DNA of 64,000 nucleotides, taken from NCBI GenBank assembly GCA_032622095.1, contig CP136064.1, forward strand, positions 143,361,954 through 143,425,953, given 5' to 3'. The first letter of the stretch is position 1, and the number at the start of each line of letters is the position of its first letter. Positions 11,380 through 23,511 of the stretch are shown here, one piece after another. This stretch comes from Siphonodentalium dalli (taxonomy: Eukaryota > Mollusca > Scaphopoda > Gadilida > Siphonodentaliidae). The notes below the pieces were generated by a model. The model saw only the letters and a program-made list of their open reading frames with translations. It was not told the origin of the DNA and made no database searches. The position numbers and the translations under genes were made by a program.

Positions 11380-12397
11380 AGTTGCCTCGTGCCATGACAT
11401 TGACATCATGACATCACAACTGCTATGTGGCTGGAAAGTAGCTGTAATGAATAACTGTATTGTAGCTGTAATGTAACTGTAATATTGCTGGATTTACATG
11501 CATTGATATCATGTGAAACTGTTATAATGCAAATGTATCTATTATTTAATACAGCTACCGAATATTTTACAGAATTTTAAAGTGGAAACAGCTTTTAGCC
11601 AGTTACACTGTAAAACAGTTATGAAACAGTTTATTCTAAACTGTCTATTGAATTTACATTTTTTTTTCTAAGTAGAAACAGATATTTTAATAGCCAGTTA
11701 CACTGTAAACTAACTGTCTATTTAATCACCATAGAAAATAAACAGAGTTAAAACAGTTATGAAACAGTTTATTCTATAATGTCTATTGAATTAACATTTG
11801 TTTTTCTAAGTGGAAACAGCTGTTAATAGCCAGTTTACACTGTAAACTAACTGTCTATTTAATCACCATAGAAAATAAACAGAGTTAAAACAGTTATGAA
11901 ACAGCTTATTCTATAATGTCTATTGAATTTACTGTTTTTTTTTCAAAGTCAAAACAGCCACAAAACAGTTACACTGTAAAATGACTGTAATGACAGCTAC
12001 ACTTGGCAGCCAAAAATTAGCTACACTGTAATTGACTGTAATGACAGCTGCATCCCAGCTGCACTTGACAGTCACAAAACAGTTACACTGTAATATGACT
12101 GTTATAACAGCTACATCCCAGCTTCTCTTGACAGCCACAAAACAGCTACTCCATAATACTTGCCAAATTTTAATCTACTCCATAATATGACTGTAATGAC
12201 AACTACCTTACAGTTACTAATTCCAGTCATAAAAGAGTTACACTGTAATATCACTGTCTGAACAGCCATGTTACAGTTATTGATTACAGCTAACTTACAG
12301 CTAAGCTGTTTAATAACTGTTTTAAAAACAACAATACAGCTACAAAACAGCTATAAAACAGTGTAGCTGTAAAACACAGCTTAGCTGTAATTTGACA
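11380..12397. repeat. degenerate CAGTTACACTGTAA-rich tandem repeat
   Basis: The words ACAGTTACACTGTAA, AACAGTTATGAAACAG and ACAGCTAC recur dozens of times. Within it a unit of about 136 bp is repeated about 2.5 times (start points near 11,617, 11,754 and 11,890), sharing ATCACCATAGAAAATAAACA. The core word is near-palindromic (TTACA-GTGTAA type). The block ends at a G homopolymer. No protein is encoded. Confidence 0.75.
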
Positions 12398-12416
12398 GGG
12401 GGGGGGGGGGGGGGGG
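12398..12416 (+). repeat. G homopolymer, 19 bases
   Basis: An uninterrupted run of G. The length is prone to sequencing error. Confidence 0.9.
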
Positions 12417-12594
12417 TCAGGTGGTATCAACATAAATGTGAGTCAATATATTTACATGTTTCATTAAAATGTACTCCAACAAACGATTGATGGAAGATAC
12501 AATCATAAACTCCACACAGGTATGCATTCTGATAAAAATAACTGAATAGTATGTCAGTTTTAAGTAGATTTGTCAATGGTAGGTAGTTACCTAG

Positions 12595-12848
12595 AAAATT
12601 GAAACCTCAATACCAATCATGCCGGAGGCCGAGGGCAACAGTTCGATAGTCATTCCTGATACCGAGGGACAACAGTTTTGACTGTTCCCAAAAGACACAT
12701 GAAATAATTGCTTACTGATGCATTCTCATGTATTTCCATGTGGCATGATTGGTATTGAGGTTTCAATTTTCAACAGTTCGATAGTCATTCCTGATACCGA
12801 GGGACAACAATTTTGCCTGTTCCCAAAAGACACATGAAATAATTGCTT
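12595..12848. repeat. interleaved 29-bp inverted and 78-bp direct repeats
   Basis: 12,595-12,623 and 12,742-12,770 are perfect reverse complements over 29 bp, around AACCTCAATACCAATCATG. A 78-bp block (12,636-12,713) recurs directly at 12,771-12,848 with two mismatches. The order is arm, direct copy 1, spacer, inverted arm, direct copy 2. Confidence 0.85.
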
Positions 12849-13044
12849 TGTTACCCAATACATTTACTTGTATATAATCAGGTCATTGCTAATTAATCAC
12901 ACTCTTTAATAGTGTTATTTCGAATTAATTCAAAATAATTGTGTTGTTTTTCGAGCGTGACAGTGACAATGCGGAAATCCGGTATAATTAAAAAACGAAA
13001 CAGGAAATTTCCGGAAATAGCCGAAACGTCACGGAAATTGCAAA

Positions 13045-13165
13045 CCATGTAACAGTTCGTTCGGGCCAGTCAACAGTTCGCTCGGAGCCAGTCAACAGTT
13101 CGCTCGGGTCGGGCAACAGTTCACTCGTGACGTCACGAAATCTGACCGTGATTGCAAACCGGGCA
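13045..13165 (+). repeat. CAACAGTTCGCTCGG minisatellite
   Basis: About four imperfect units of roughly 25 bp containing CAACAGTTCGCTCGGG and CCAGT. The same CAACAGTTCG word heads both 78-bp copies at 12.6-12.8 kb, so the two repeats are related. Confidence 0.7.
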
Positions 13166-13249
13166 ACAGTTCATTGTGGCATTACGAACGCGAATTTGGG
13201 GTTAACCAGTTAATTCTAAATCCCAATGATTTACGAAGTAAAACTCTAC

Positions 13250-13925
13250 TATTGGGTAACAATACAACCTTTAGTGATGCATTATTGTCAATATAAGCAT
13301 AATATGGCATATTATGAAACAATTATATCATGTAAATTGCCCGAAACTCATACCATATTATGAAACAGTTATAGCAGTTAAATTACCAGAAACTCATACA
13401 TATGGTATGTTTTCAAAGGTGGATATGTCCATAGCAACCATTACACCACCCATTAGGCAACGAATGCGGTAACTTTACTTTACACACTAACAACAATTAT
13501 AATAATTGTTTTCAATATAAAAATGTAATATGATGTAGTTTAGTTTGTTAAAACTACCATAATATCAGTCATGTGTGCATTTTTCGATTTAGGGTATGTC
13601 CCTAGCAACCGTTACCAGAAATATATAGTAATTTTTTAAGTCAAACCCACACTAACAGCAACTATAACAATTGTTTCACCATAAAATGATAATGACATAA
13701 TTTATATTAGTTTGTTAAAACTACCATAATATCAGTCAGCTCGGCATTTTTATATTCGGATATGTCCCTAGCAACCATTACCACCCCTGTATTAGTAAGA
13801 AATATGGTAATTTTCCAGCCAGGTCCACTCGAACAACAACTAATATTATTTTGTTAAAACTGCCATAATATCAGTCATATTTGTATTTCTTCAATGACGG
13901 ATAGTTGCCAAGTAACAGTTGCTAA
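13250..13925 (+). repeat. about 145-165-bp tandem repeat, 3-4 copies
   Basis: The words GTTAAAACTACCATAATATC (near 13,548, 13,713 and, diverged, 13,855) and ATGTCCCTAGCAACC (near 13,425, 13,601 and 13,766) recur in register. Copies are clearly diverged. No open frame follows the period. Confidence 0.75.
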
Positions 13926-14431
13926 GGAAGGACCTGCCGCGATATCTACACATCTGAAAATGGTTAATAGTGTATAAGAAACCTATGTGCCAAGTTTCAT
14001 AGTGTTTAATAATTATCACCATTTGCACAATTGTTACGCCAAACTCCAGGCTATTATGTGGTATTTTTGCCTTTCAGACACTCGAAGCTATGGCGTACGT
14101 TTTAGGGGTATTGTAAAGGTTTCTGGCTATAAAATCTTAAGTACGGTGATGGTTCGATATATCTTATCACTTTCCTTTTCTGAATTAACCACTGTTCTAG
14201 TATAATGGTTCATATTTTAGCTCATTATCGTCTGAATATCTTTACACGCCATCTTTTATTAGGACAATTTTGAATCATCATGCGATTTATATGCTCTCTT
14301 CGGCAATAAATGTCATCACAATTATGGAATATCGACTGTTAGTAAGCTCTAGCATCAATTACACATATCTAGCAACAGCTGCTCCACGTTGGATGGCTAT
14401 GTGTGACGATCGAGTCCGTAAATTAGCCTAC
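13926..14431. other. no recognisable gene
   Basis: AT-rich, non-repetitive sequence with only short random frames. Confidence 0.4.
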
Positions 14432-14665
14432 ATATGACTGCAATCGCATAATATGGTCTGATGGAATTTCGTAAGAATTTGCTCCATTACGAAAAATCAT
14501 GATATCTCAAAAAGCTCAACTCAGATTCTAGGGAACTTTTGCCATATTGTCCATAAACATCTTCTTAGTAATCCCTGAAAAAATCAGCTTTCCCCGATTT
14601 TTTACCATAGTGAACCCTAATGTGCTGGACTATTGGTATTGAATATTTTCCAAAAAATGCCATGT
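14432..14665 (+). repeat. dispersed repeat, copy 1 of 3
   Basis: Shares AAAGCTCAACTC, AATCAGCTTTCCCCGATTT and TAATGTGCTGGACTAT with 32,347-32,500 (same strand). Shares ATGACTGCA, TCTGATGGAA and TTAATCCCTGAAAAAA-type words with the reverse complement of 30,159-30,252. It is probably a diverged interspersed element with unseen ends. Confidence 0.65.
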
Positions 14666-14887
14666 TGGACTGTTTTTGGGTGTTTTTGTCCATGTGTATA
14701 ATCATTAGAACGTTCCTCCTAAAACACTTATCTTGGAAAAAAATAGGATTACATTGTTGAAGCCAATCAACAGTTACTGGATTTCACATTATTTTTCAAG
14801 AAACTGACTCCAAATTTGAACGTTGATAAATGGGGTAGTAATCACAAAAGGCTATAATCTTGTTACCATATTCTAGTCATTGCAGAC

Positions 14888-14938
14888 AAATAAACTCAAA
14901 TAAACATAGACTCAAATAAACATAGACTCAAATAAACT
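14888..14938 (+). repeat. short AT-rich minisatellite
   Basis: The word CATAGACTCAAATAAA recurs about three times in direct tandem. Confidence 0.8.
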
Positions 14939-15187
14939 ATTCCATTTTCTGGTCATGTTAATATCAGGGGAATTGAGAAAACTAGAGATGGCTCAGAATA
15001 TGAGTCATGTAATTGTCTTATTATTTATTATGTCATGCAAACATGCTATTCACTTAAAAATATTTGCATGACCAAAGGAATAAGAAGACCTATTGTGTCC
15101 AATTCTTGTTGTAAAGCTAATTATCCAGAATGAAATCATGACAATATAAAATTGTGAACAGCATCAAGTCATTTGGTCATATTCAAT

Positions 15188-15644
15188 GATCTAGGAGTAC
15201 TAAAACATTAGACAGTAAACTAAACTTTGACGTGAATGTGAATTTGTATGAAAAAAAGCTTATCAAATTCTCAGAGTAATCAAAAGAACAATCAATTGCT
15301 TGGATATTCCAAAATGTTTTCTTTGTTCAACACAACCGATGGCGAGATCAGTTCTAGAATATTGTAATACTGCTTGGAGCCCTCATTTGAAAACTCAGTG
15401 TTACATTGCACATGAGAAGGCCCATCAATGGGCAACTAAAATGGTCCAAGAAATACAGTCCCATACGTACCGCAATAACCCTGTAAAACTCAACCTAATG
15501 TCTATGAAATATAGCAGATTTAGGGGTGATCTTATCAAGGTTTATAAATATCTGAACGATATGTATATAAATACAGGCCCATGTAATTACTTTGTATTCG
15601 CTGACTACACACAGACAATTCTGATATATACTTTTAGAAATTGA
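15188..15644 (+). pseudogene. LINE reverse transcriptase C-terminal tail (CR1/L2-like)
   Basis: The frame 15,300-15,644 encodes a segment found just after the reverse transcriptase catalytic core in non-LTR retrotransposons of the CR1/L2/Jockey type. Recognisable parts are ARSVLEYCNTAWSPHLK (the usual R..LEY...W.P), then HQWATKMV, then a MKYSRFRGDLIKVYKYLND block (family pattern L..RR.RGDLI..YK). Upstream, 15,188-15,299 gives diverged, frame-shifted remains of the DLGV.....L.F..H thumb region, with DLGVL readable at 15,188. The copy is 5'-truncated, as is normal for LINE insertions, and carries stops and frameshifts. No catalytic FADD box lies in the window. Host gene function is unlikely. 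Confidence 0.8.
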
Positions 15645-16885
15645 AATTAATGAATCCAATCAGAGACAGCGGAGCTGGAGGTGGAACATGCTCCCCTTCC
15701 CCCTGACTTTTTTCACCAATAAATGGATACCATATAAGTTGTAGCTCATCATGTAGTTAAGTTTTTGCTATTGACCAATAATTCGTAATACAAGTTTAAT
15801 AACTATAATATTTGAAACTGCCCAGAATGCATAAAGTTCAAATATTTTTCATACCCTCAATTTCTGTTTAGTGTAAACCCAATGAATATGTACCAAACTA
15901 CTTATATGGTATGAGTCCAACAATACCCCCCCTGATTACCCACCCCCCCCCCCCATGGCAATAAATACTAGTCTAGCTTCCCCACACTACACCAAAATTG
16001 TAACACTGCTGCCCCTGAATACAATCAGGAATAAAAAACAACTTTAAATTATAGGTTTCGGGATTTCATGTTGCATTTTCCTATTACCTAGGCCTGGGTT
16101 TGAGGTTTTGTCTTTTTGCGTGTAGTCAGCATATTCTTTTTAATAGGCTATGAGCACTCTTTACTACTCAGAAGTGGAGTAAAATTAGAAACTATACATA
16201 GATTTGTTATTAAATTCTATGGACCCATCATCAGTGTCTTATATTTAGATGATCATATATTTAATGTTCCTGATAATTATTATATGGCACTCATTCCACA
16301 AAGTAAATAACACCACTAGGTTCATATGGTCCATAGTCGCTCATTTACATTAGCAAGGGAATTCAACCTTGAATATTTGATTGAAATCATAGTGATTTCT
16401 GATTCTGAAATGAAGTAATTTCTCTCAGTGCGTCTGTCATAATACTGATCAATAGCTATGTGAAATGCATCGCCAGCCGCTAAACGCCTGTCCTATTCCC
16501 CAAATCATGATAGACTGGTGGAAAATTATCTGGCTAGATGTGATGGCCTCGCAGGAAATGGATCCAAGTAATTACTAAATTGTGTTGTATTAAAGGAATC
16601 TCCATTCCTGTTGTTTCAAGTGATCTCTGTCTCAATGAACACGATCTCAGTAATTCCTTCATCAATGTATGCTGCTCAGAAAGCCTAGATTTGTGGTTCC
16701 ATACATTTGATTGCATCCTTTTATGAAACACATTATGCCACAAACAGTCCCCCCTTGCCCCTGTATGGTTATATACCTGTACAATTGCATTGGAAACAGT
16801 GACTTTCTACATTTATAGTCTCTTCGGTACTTCTGGCTCCCAGACATAAACTGTCAACAAGGGGTGCCATTCGAAAGACAGCGCT
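15645..16885. other. no recognisable gene; C-rich run
   Basis: Contains a 12-base C run at 15,943-15,954. A poorly defined LINE 3' region may follow the tail above, but no poly-A or short terminal repeat is clear. Open frames here (for example 16,116-16,310) match nothing recognised. Confidence 0.4.
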
Positions 16886-16889
16886 CGTC

Positions 16890-17290
16890 AAATTTATTTT
16901 TGCCTGAAAGAGTGGATCTGTCGCAAAAGAATTATCGGTGGCCTGCATGTTTTTTTAAAAGAATTTTGGGAAAAAAATGGAGGCTCCCGTCTAGAGGTCA
17001 CACCCAAAAACCATGAAGTTTGGTGACTATTGGATGAGAAATGTGACCTGTAAGGTGTGCTAAAGGATTTAGTCATACAAAGAGTAAAATCCAAGATAGC
17101 AGCTGTCAGCCATGTTTTTCCAACAGAATTCAGAAAAAAAAAATGGTAAACACCCATCTAGAGGTCAACCTGAGAATCCGTATGAAGTTTGGTGATGATC
17201 GGATGAGGGATATGCTCTGTAGGGTGTGCTAAAGGATTTAGTGATGCAAAGAGTAAAATCCAAGATGGTTGCCGGCAGCCATGGTTTTCA
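16890..17290 (+). repeat. two diverged units of the AAGATGGC tandem family
   Basis: Two tandem units of about 170 bp share TGCTAAAGGATTTAGT, CAAAGAGTAAAATCCAAGAT and CAGCCATG. These phrases also define the 155-168-bp array inside elements D1 (42,385-44,112) and D2 (47,251-48,988). This copy is older and more diverged. No TAGCTCAACTTA end is seen next to it. Confidence 0.75.
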
Positions 17291-18285
17291 TCGAAAATCT
17301 TATCTTATATAGAGGTGATCCTATACTCATATACCCGGCCAGTATCATTGAAATGGGTCATAGTTTGTTTGAGTTCTCGCACAAACAGTCGTGAATGATC
17401 CAAAATCGCTGAAAATAGACAAACTAATTCCCATATTAAACTCTCGTATAAAAGATTGGAAAAATATGGTTTTCGAACTCGTTCGAGATATTGTTGTAGC
17501 AGACCCATATACCCAATATGAATGAAATTGATTGACGTTTGTTTGAGTTATCGGGCTAAGAGTCTCATAACCGTACTGAGTCCTCGATCAATCGGAGCAG
17601 TGGAAAGACACCTAGTTGTCCTGAAAAAAGGTTAAGGAGTTTGATTATCTTAAAATTTCCAGAGCCTATCCTTTAAAAGCTACTGGTGTAGGTCTTTATA
17701 ATTACTGTGTTCAAAACAAAAGAAAGCAATGAACATCAGAGAGTGGATGAGACAGGGGAATTAATTCAGCATGAACTTTACACTGGATAACATGAGTTCC
17801 ATATATCAAAACATTACAAACATTGATTAATTTGTATTAAACAAGCCTGTAAACTCAAACTCTGCCATAAAATACACCACCAAGCACATTATTATACAGT
17901 TAATAGATAGGTGCAGTATCAGGCTAATTCTCCTTAAAATAACAGTTCAGACAGGTGTGTAGATAACATGTACCATGTGACCTCTGAACTTGAGGTCACA
18001 TGGCTTGAGGATCTAATATTTCTCCAACATAGTATATCACCTCCAGAAGATAAGAATGGATGTTATCTAAATGACTTCCATAGGTTCCCTACTGCAGGCT
18101 AATTAGGAAAATGTAATCCCAGTGGGAATGATGATTTGAGGCCAATGATTCAATAGTCTGGATATGCAGACCTGTGGAGAGGGGCAGCACAACAACAATT
18201 CAATGTGGGCACTTTGCAACCTAACAGAATATTTGTTTTGGATGGGAGGCGAATTATGTCAAGAAGAAACATAAAATAACTATCT
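17291..18285. other. weak tandem similarity, otherwise unrecognised
   Basis: ATATACCC followed by GTTTGTTTGAGTT occurs near 17,330-17,370 and again near 17,508-17,550, about 180 bp apart, hinting at a decayed two-copy repeat. The remainder to 18,285 shows nothing recognised. Confidence 0.35.
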
Positions 18286-18289
18286 TTAT

Positions 18290-18478
18290 TTTGTACCATA
18301 TTTTCATTCCCAGTGTCGATGAAAAGATGCATTGTTATAATTGAGTTCAGGCAATTGGTTCAATTGAAAGCAGGCGAAAAACTAGGTCAGGCCCAGCCAG
18401 TTAATACCTGCAGTGCATGGACTATTCAGTGTGATGTCACACACTGATACAATAAAACCACTGGGCTGACCACTCTCC
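18290..18478 (+). repeat. left inverted terminal repeat of the DIRS-like element
   Basis: The reverse complement matches 26,125-26,310 over about 180 bp with scattered differences, including CTGCAGGTATTAACTGGCTG, GGGCCTGACCTAGTTTTT and ACAATGCATCTTTTCATC. The innermost-left portion (TTTGTACCATATTTTCATTC) also matches, inverted, 25,918-25,945. Confidence 0.7.
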
Positions 18479-18779
18479 TTGCCTTTTGTCAATTGAGTCT
18501 CGGCTCATCAGCCTCGCCAGCTCTCACGCTAACATATTATAATTATATGGGAGGCTTGGAAGCTCCAACGCTTCATAAAAAGCACTATCGCTTTACATCC
18601 ACTTCTTGTGTGAATATACTCTATCAAAGCATTGGAAGCTGAGACAAACGCTTAAAAATTACAATATTGGAAGCTCTAATGCGCTTCAATTATGACATCG
18701 GGACATTTGTAATTAGCTGCTGAATGAGTTTCCGTCGATTATGATGTACTAGTATCAGACTGTATCCAAATGGGCGTTT

Positions 18780-19717
18780 CGGACACAGACGACCTCAGTT
18801 TTGATGGTTACGATACCAATGGTACCAGATAAATCGGCCTTGTCTGACAAACAAGGAAAGAAATCGCCTAAGAAAAAACTGAAATCTATAATTACGGTCC
18901 CAGCACTAAAATCTATCGCTCAACCAAAGAGTGTACTCTAAAGCTAACTCAGCGAGCACCATTCTTGCGATGGAAGATAATATTTCTGTCAACAATTTGA
19001 CAAACATGTCGGCCACCGAAGTAAAGAAATTAAAGATGGTTACAAATATCCAGAGTTCGAATTGGTGAAATTTGGCCCTGATGTGAACCCCCGATTGGGA
19101 AAATTTTGCAACAAAATGTTCACTCAAAAATTTGAAAAAAACCAAGATCGATCAGTTGAAAGAAAAATATCCTATTCCTGCAAACTGTTCTTTAACAACC
19201 AGTCCAAAAGTGAATGAGGAAGTGTGGAGAACAATTCAGAATAATCATTTTCATACGAAAGATATGCAGTACCAAAGTCTTCAACGACAACTAGCTACAG
19301 GTATTGTGCCAGTGTCAAAGCCATCCTGAGGATGTGACTAACATGAAGAGCTTATTGGTGGACACCATGACTCAATTGGAAATGCAATATTCCAGCCTTC
19401 AAAGAAATGGCAAATGTTTCTGAAACCATGTCTCGATGAGAAATTTCAACCACTTTTTCGTTATGACAATCCATGTACTGAGCGTCTCTTTGGTGATTTC
19501 AAACAACAAATCAAAGACACAAATGAAACCTCTAAGATTGGCATCGCTCCACATGCATCGGGAAAATGATTCTGCTTCAAGCGTCCGTACGGCCACAAGT
19601 TACCATACTCTGATGACCACACTTTTTTAGGCCACGGACAGGATGGATTCAACCCTCCGTCATCCAATAGAGGTCGGGGATCGTACAAATGCGTAAGGGG
19701 CAGAGGGCTTCGTTGAG
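18780..19717 (+). pseudogene. gag-like ORF1 of the DIRS-like element
   Basis: Blocks in changing frames on the plus strand recall DIRS gag proteins. A basic N-terminal stretch (KQGKKSPKKKLKSII) comes near 18,855. Then GPDVNPRLGKFCNKMF appears near 19,075, followed by EKYPIPANCSLTTSPKVNEE near 19,160, which resembles the P.N...L....VN..IW pattern of this family. After that come LQRQLATGIVPVSK, FQPLFRYDNPCTERLFGDFK near 19,445, and a C-terminal tail with RGRGSYKCVRGRGLR ending at 19,717. Multiple frameshifts and stops interrupt it. A structural nucleic-acid-binding role is inferred from the family position before RT and the RG-rich tail. There is no zinc knuckle, as is usual for DIRS gag. Confidence 0.6.
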
Positions 19718-19763
19718 GTCAATGACAAAACCACCCGTATTAATGTATTAAAGTGATATTAAT

Positions 19764-21345
19764 CAGCCAGCTGGCCGTTTGAGAAATTATTTTACAAGTT
19801 GGTATAAGTTTACTTCGGATACTTGGATCCTGAATGATATTCAGGGATATCATATTGAATTTGATTCAGAACCAATACAAATGGTGTTCCCCAAACCAAT
19901 TAACTTTAGCCAGGATGATAAGGTTCCTATTGATGATGAGATAACTGTCCTTCTGCAGAAAGAGGCCATTCAGCCTTCAGTGCACATGGTGCCTGAATTC
20001 ATTTCTAAATATATTTCTCACCCCTAAGAAAACAGGTGGATACAGACCTGTGATAAACCTGAGATGACAAAATGAATTTGTGGCTTACAAACATTTTAAG
20101 CAGGAGACTTTGCAAATTATTTCAGAATCAATTGATCGAAATGTATTTTTTACATTTCTTGATTTGGCTGATGCTTATTTTTCAGTTTATATCGATCCAC
20201 AATCACAACAACGTTATCTGATGTTTGAATGGCGAAATACTCCATATTCTTTTACCTGCTTACCTTTCGGATTAGCCTTGGGGCCCCGATTATTTACAAA
20301 ACTAATGAAAACAATTTATGCACACTTCCGTTTGCGTGGAATTAAATGCTGGTTTTATATTGATGATCGACTCTTAAGTAGCTCACCAAGACAACTCGAT
20401 CTGCCAGCAGCAAACAGAATATCTAACCAAAGTGTTGCAATCTCTAGGTTTCTTAATAAATTGGGGAAAATCGGTCTGCCATCCGACTCAGACCATTACT
20501 TACCTTGGCTTCATTCTTGATTCGGTCAAATATAAGGTTTTTCTGCCAGACAGTAAAATAGCAAAAATACAAGAAGTTTCCATTCGTTTACTTTATCTCG
20601 AGTATGTGAAACTCCGAGATCTTGCTCATCTTGTTGGGCTTTATGTGTCAAACAACGGAAATAACTTTGATGAATATTGTGTGCTCTCAGCTGAAAGTAG
20701 GTTAGAAATTCAGTGGTGGCTGGACAATATGGGCAAACATAATGGTCAGTTGATATGAAAAGGTCCTGAGTCAGTCGATTTACGCACAGACTCCAGCCTC
20801 CTTGGAAGGGGAGCCAGCTGTAATGGACAATCAGCCAATGGCCGTTGGCCATCCTCCCTTCAAAATGAAAACATTAACTATTTGGAATTACTAGCTATTT
20901 TCTATGGTCTGAGATCTTTATGTACTCATTTTCTGGATCAACACATCGTTATCCGATCCGATAATTCCACAGCAGTGAGCTATATTACCAATGTCGTAGG
21001 AAGAGTGCCTAAGCTACACACATTAACCATTGACATAATGAAATGGGCATACACACGTGATCTGGAGCTCTCTGGCTATCATATTCAGGGAAAATCTAAT
21101 ATTGAACATGATCATTTATCTAGAAAGTTCAATGACTCATGGGAATGGAAATTGAACGTCAAAGCTTTTCCTGTTATAGCAAAATCCATTTTCATGCCAG
21201 ATATTGATCTTTTTGCGACATATAACAATCACCAACTTGAAAAATATGTGTCATGGCAACCATATCCATGAGCTTCTTATATTGATGCCTTTAGCCTGAA
21301 CTGGTGGAAATACACAATTTACGCTTTTCCACCATTCAGATTGAT
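19764..21345 (+). pseudogene. reverse transcriptase and RNase H of the DIRS-like element
   Basis: Starts with the family's lead-in QPAGRLRNYFTSWYKFTSD and IQGYHIEF. Next is KKTGGYRPVINLR, then RT block A LDLADAYFSVYID with its catalytic aspartate, LPFGLALGPRLF, and the YIDD box at about 20,359. RNase H follows: LRTDSSLLGRGA (first Asp), YLELLAIFYGL (Glu), RSDNSTAVSYI (second Asp) and EHDHLSRKF (last Asp). A tail with DLFAT...VSWQPYP and YAFPPFRLIPRVLHK comes after it. The catalytic residues remain visible. Damage seen includes a frameshift near 20,010, a TGA at 20,065, a frameshift near 20,405-20,435, and stops near 20,757 and 21,269. It would copy the element's RNA into DNA in an intact relative. 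This copy is dead. Confidence 0.9.
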
Positions 21346-21631
21346 ACCAAGAGTACTCCACAAACAGACAGCAGACCAGGTACAGAATGCTATACTTACA
21401 GTATTATACCTCTGTGGCCAAGCCAGCCTTGGTTCCCTTACCTGGTCGACATGCTAATCGATTTCCCGATCAGATTTCACATTATGAACAACCTATTGCA
21501 ACTGCCACACAGCAATGCTCAACATCCATTGCTGAGAACATTGAATTTGACAGCAGTAAATGTGTCGTCCAGTATCACAAAGATCAGGTCTTTCCATCAG
21601 AAACTGCCAAATGTATCCTCCAATCATGGTG

Positions 21632-21922
21632 ACGAGGCACTAATAGACAATATGACCTCGCCTGGAGAAAATGGGTTCTGTGGTGTAACGAATGGAAACG
21701 TAATATTTTTTCGCCAACTATCCAGCATGTGGCGACTAATTTAACTTCGCTTTTTCAAACTGGATCTTCTTACAGTTCAAACACTCGCAGCTCAAACACT
21801 CGCAGTTCAGTTCAATCACTCGCAGCTCTCGACATTAATAATTTGACCCTAAAATACAATTCTCCGAATTTCATATTGATACCCCTCTTAAAACCACTTC
21901 CATTACCAGGCAAAATCCGGTA
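21632..21922 (+). pseudogene. tyrosine recombinase, N-terminal half (interrupted)
   Basis: A frame after the RNase H tail gives YDLAWRKWVLWCNEWKRN, then SPTIQHVATNLTSLFQTG and YSSNTRSS. This is the SAM-like core-binding domain that precedes the catalytic domain in DIRS recombinases (family pattern W..W..WC....NP....v..vl.fL..l...G.sYssIn.yRSAi). The TCAAACACTCGCAG word is tandemly repeated (21,777-21,804) and disrupts the helix after SSN. The reading is cut by a hAT insertion whose 8-bp target copy starts at 21,923. The catalytic remainder resumes at 23,520. Confidence 0.7.
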
Positions 21923-21930
21923 GTACAAGT

Positions 21931-23511
21931 TAGGGCTTCACGGTATCCCCCTTCACAATACCGACTACGATATTTGATGAAATACCGCGGTATGACTAAA
22001 TACCGTCAAGAATAATTTCCAAACATTTTGCTAGTCAAAGATCCTTTTGAGTGTGAATGTATTGTCACGCCGACACACGCAAATAGGGCAACGAAATGTA
22101 TGTCACTTGTGATCATAACAATGTGTGTGGTCCTAATGACGTACGTCGCTTAAAGGCACGTGAGGGCTTAATTGTCGAAAATATTCATATTTGTTCCAAA
22201 CACCGTAAACAGAAAAACATTAAAACGTATACATTTTCGTTCATATATACCATGACCATCGCGTAAACAGCATGTTATCATAAATACCTACTATATTTTA
22301 CCTATTTAAAGCAAGAGCCTGATTTGGTTACAGAGGACAGCACAATGCTACTGGCTAATCACACACAAATGGCATAAACGCTCTTTATTAGTTCCATATC
22401 AGGAATTCACCAACAAAGAACGCTCTTTATGTTTACCATCATAATATAAACAAACACCAGAAAAGTAACTTTTTATGCTTTTGTTTACATAACAATGGTT
22501 AAACATATGAGAATAACATACTGTTTAATGCGATATTTCTTATTTATATACGGACAAAGTCTGTCTACATTTTGATGTTCTTTCTGTTTGTGGCGGTTTT
22601 TGACGGGTGGAAATATTTTCACAGGATACCCACCGCCAAGGCCAACCGTACCTTTAACTAACGAAATACTCTATCTCTATATATATGGAATCTGGACTGC
22701 TGGGCTAAACAGTCAAATAACTTGACACTTGAGTTATCGGGGTGTGAATTACAGTGGGTCAGTGTCACGTATCAATGTTCGTCAGCACCGCGGCGTCTCT
22801 TTGAGTCATGTTACGTACCACATACAATACAACATGCAGAAAAGCCAAGGCCAACCGTACCTTTAAACAATATCAAGCATTTAATTCACAATTTTTATTT
22901 CATAACAAAGCATATTCAACGGTCTAAAATAACGACAACACTGAACTGACATGTTTATCCGAACAAAGTTCACCACTACAGTAATTAGTCCAACGAGTCT
23001 ACATTTTTGCTGCGAGAAACGACAAAATATTAACATTATCTGGCTTCAGACAAGAACGCTTCGGTGCACATTTATATACAGAGATATATATGTTCGCGCG
23101 AATTCAGACAACGTTGTATAGTTTGCATTTCGTTATTTAATGGATGGGGATCATGGTCTAATGATTGCTTCGTGTGTACTACTTTGAGCTGCATATGAGA
23201 CGACTATAAACATACACCCATTAGCATACGCGTTGACAGTCCCTTTGATATGAATGCTTTTAGCACTTTCTTCAGTTTTGCTCTTGGCGTCTTGTCTGGC
23301 TGGTTAGCTTCTCGCATCGCTGGTTCTCGTTTCGTCTCGCTGGTTCTCTTCCATTACTTACAAGCACGCGTTATTGCCTCGGAATATATTCAATTTGTTG
23401 ACGTTTGCTGTCGTAAAACCGACTAAATATGATATGCGATATACCGACTATTCCTGTAATCCTATACCGACTACACGGTACGACTAAATACCGAAAAACC
23501 GTGAAGCCCTA
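21931..23511. mobile_element. non-autonomous hAT element, 1,581 bp
   Basis: Inverted ends TAGGGCTTCACGGT and ACCGTGAAGCCCTA are flanked by perfect 8-bp duplications GTACAAGT at 21,923-21,930 and 23,512-23,519. An 8-bp duplication with TAGGG ends is the hAT signature. GACTAAATACCG words occur just inside both ends. Removing the element and one duplication rejoins the recombinase reading, which confirms the boundary. No transposase frame is present. A MITE-like core sits at 22,150-22,657. Confidence 0.92.
22150..22657 (+). mobile_element. MITE core inside the hAT element
   Basis: Ends TTAAAGGCACG on the left and, inward from the right, TTAAAGGTACGGTTGGCC. It aligns with 4,486-5,107. The right-end word recurs at 22,845-22,865 (GGCCAACCGTACCTTTAAA). 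It could be a nested insertion or a shared internal module of this hAT family. Confidence 0.5.
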
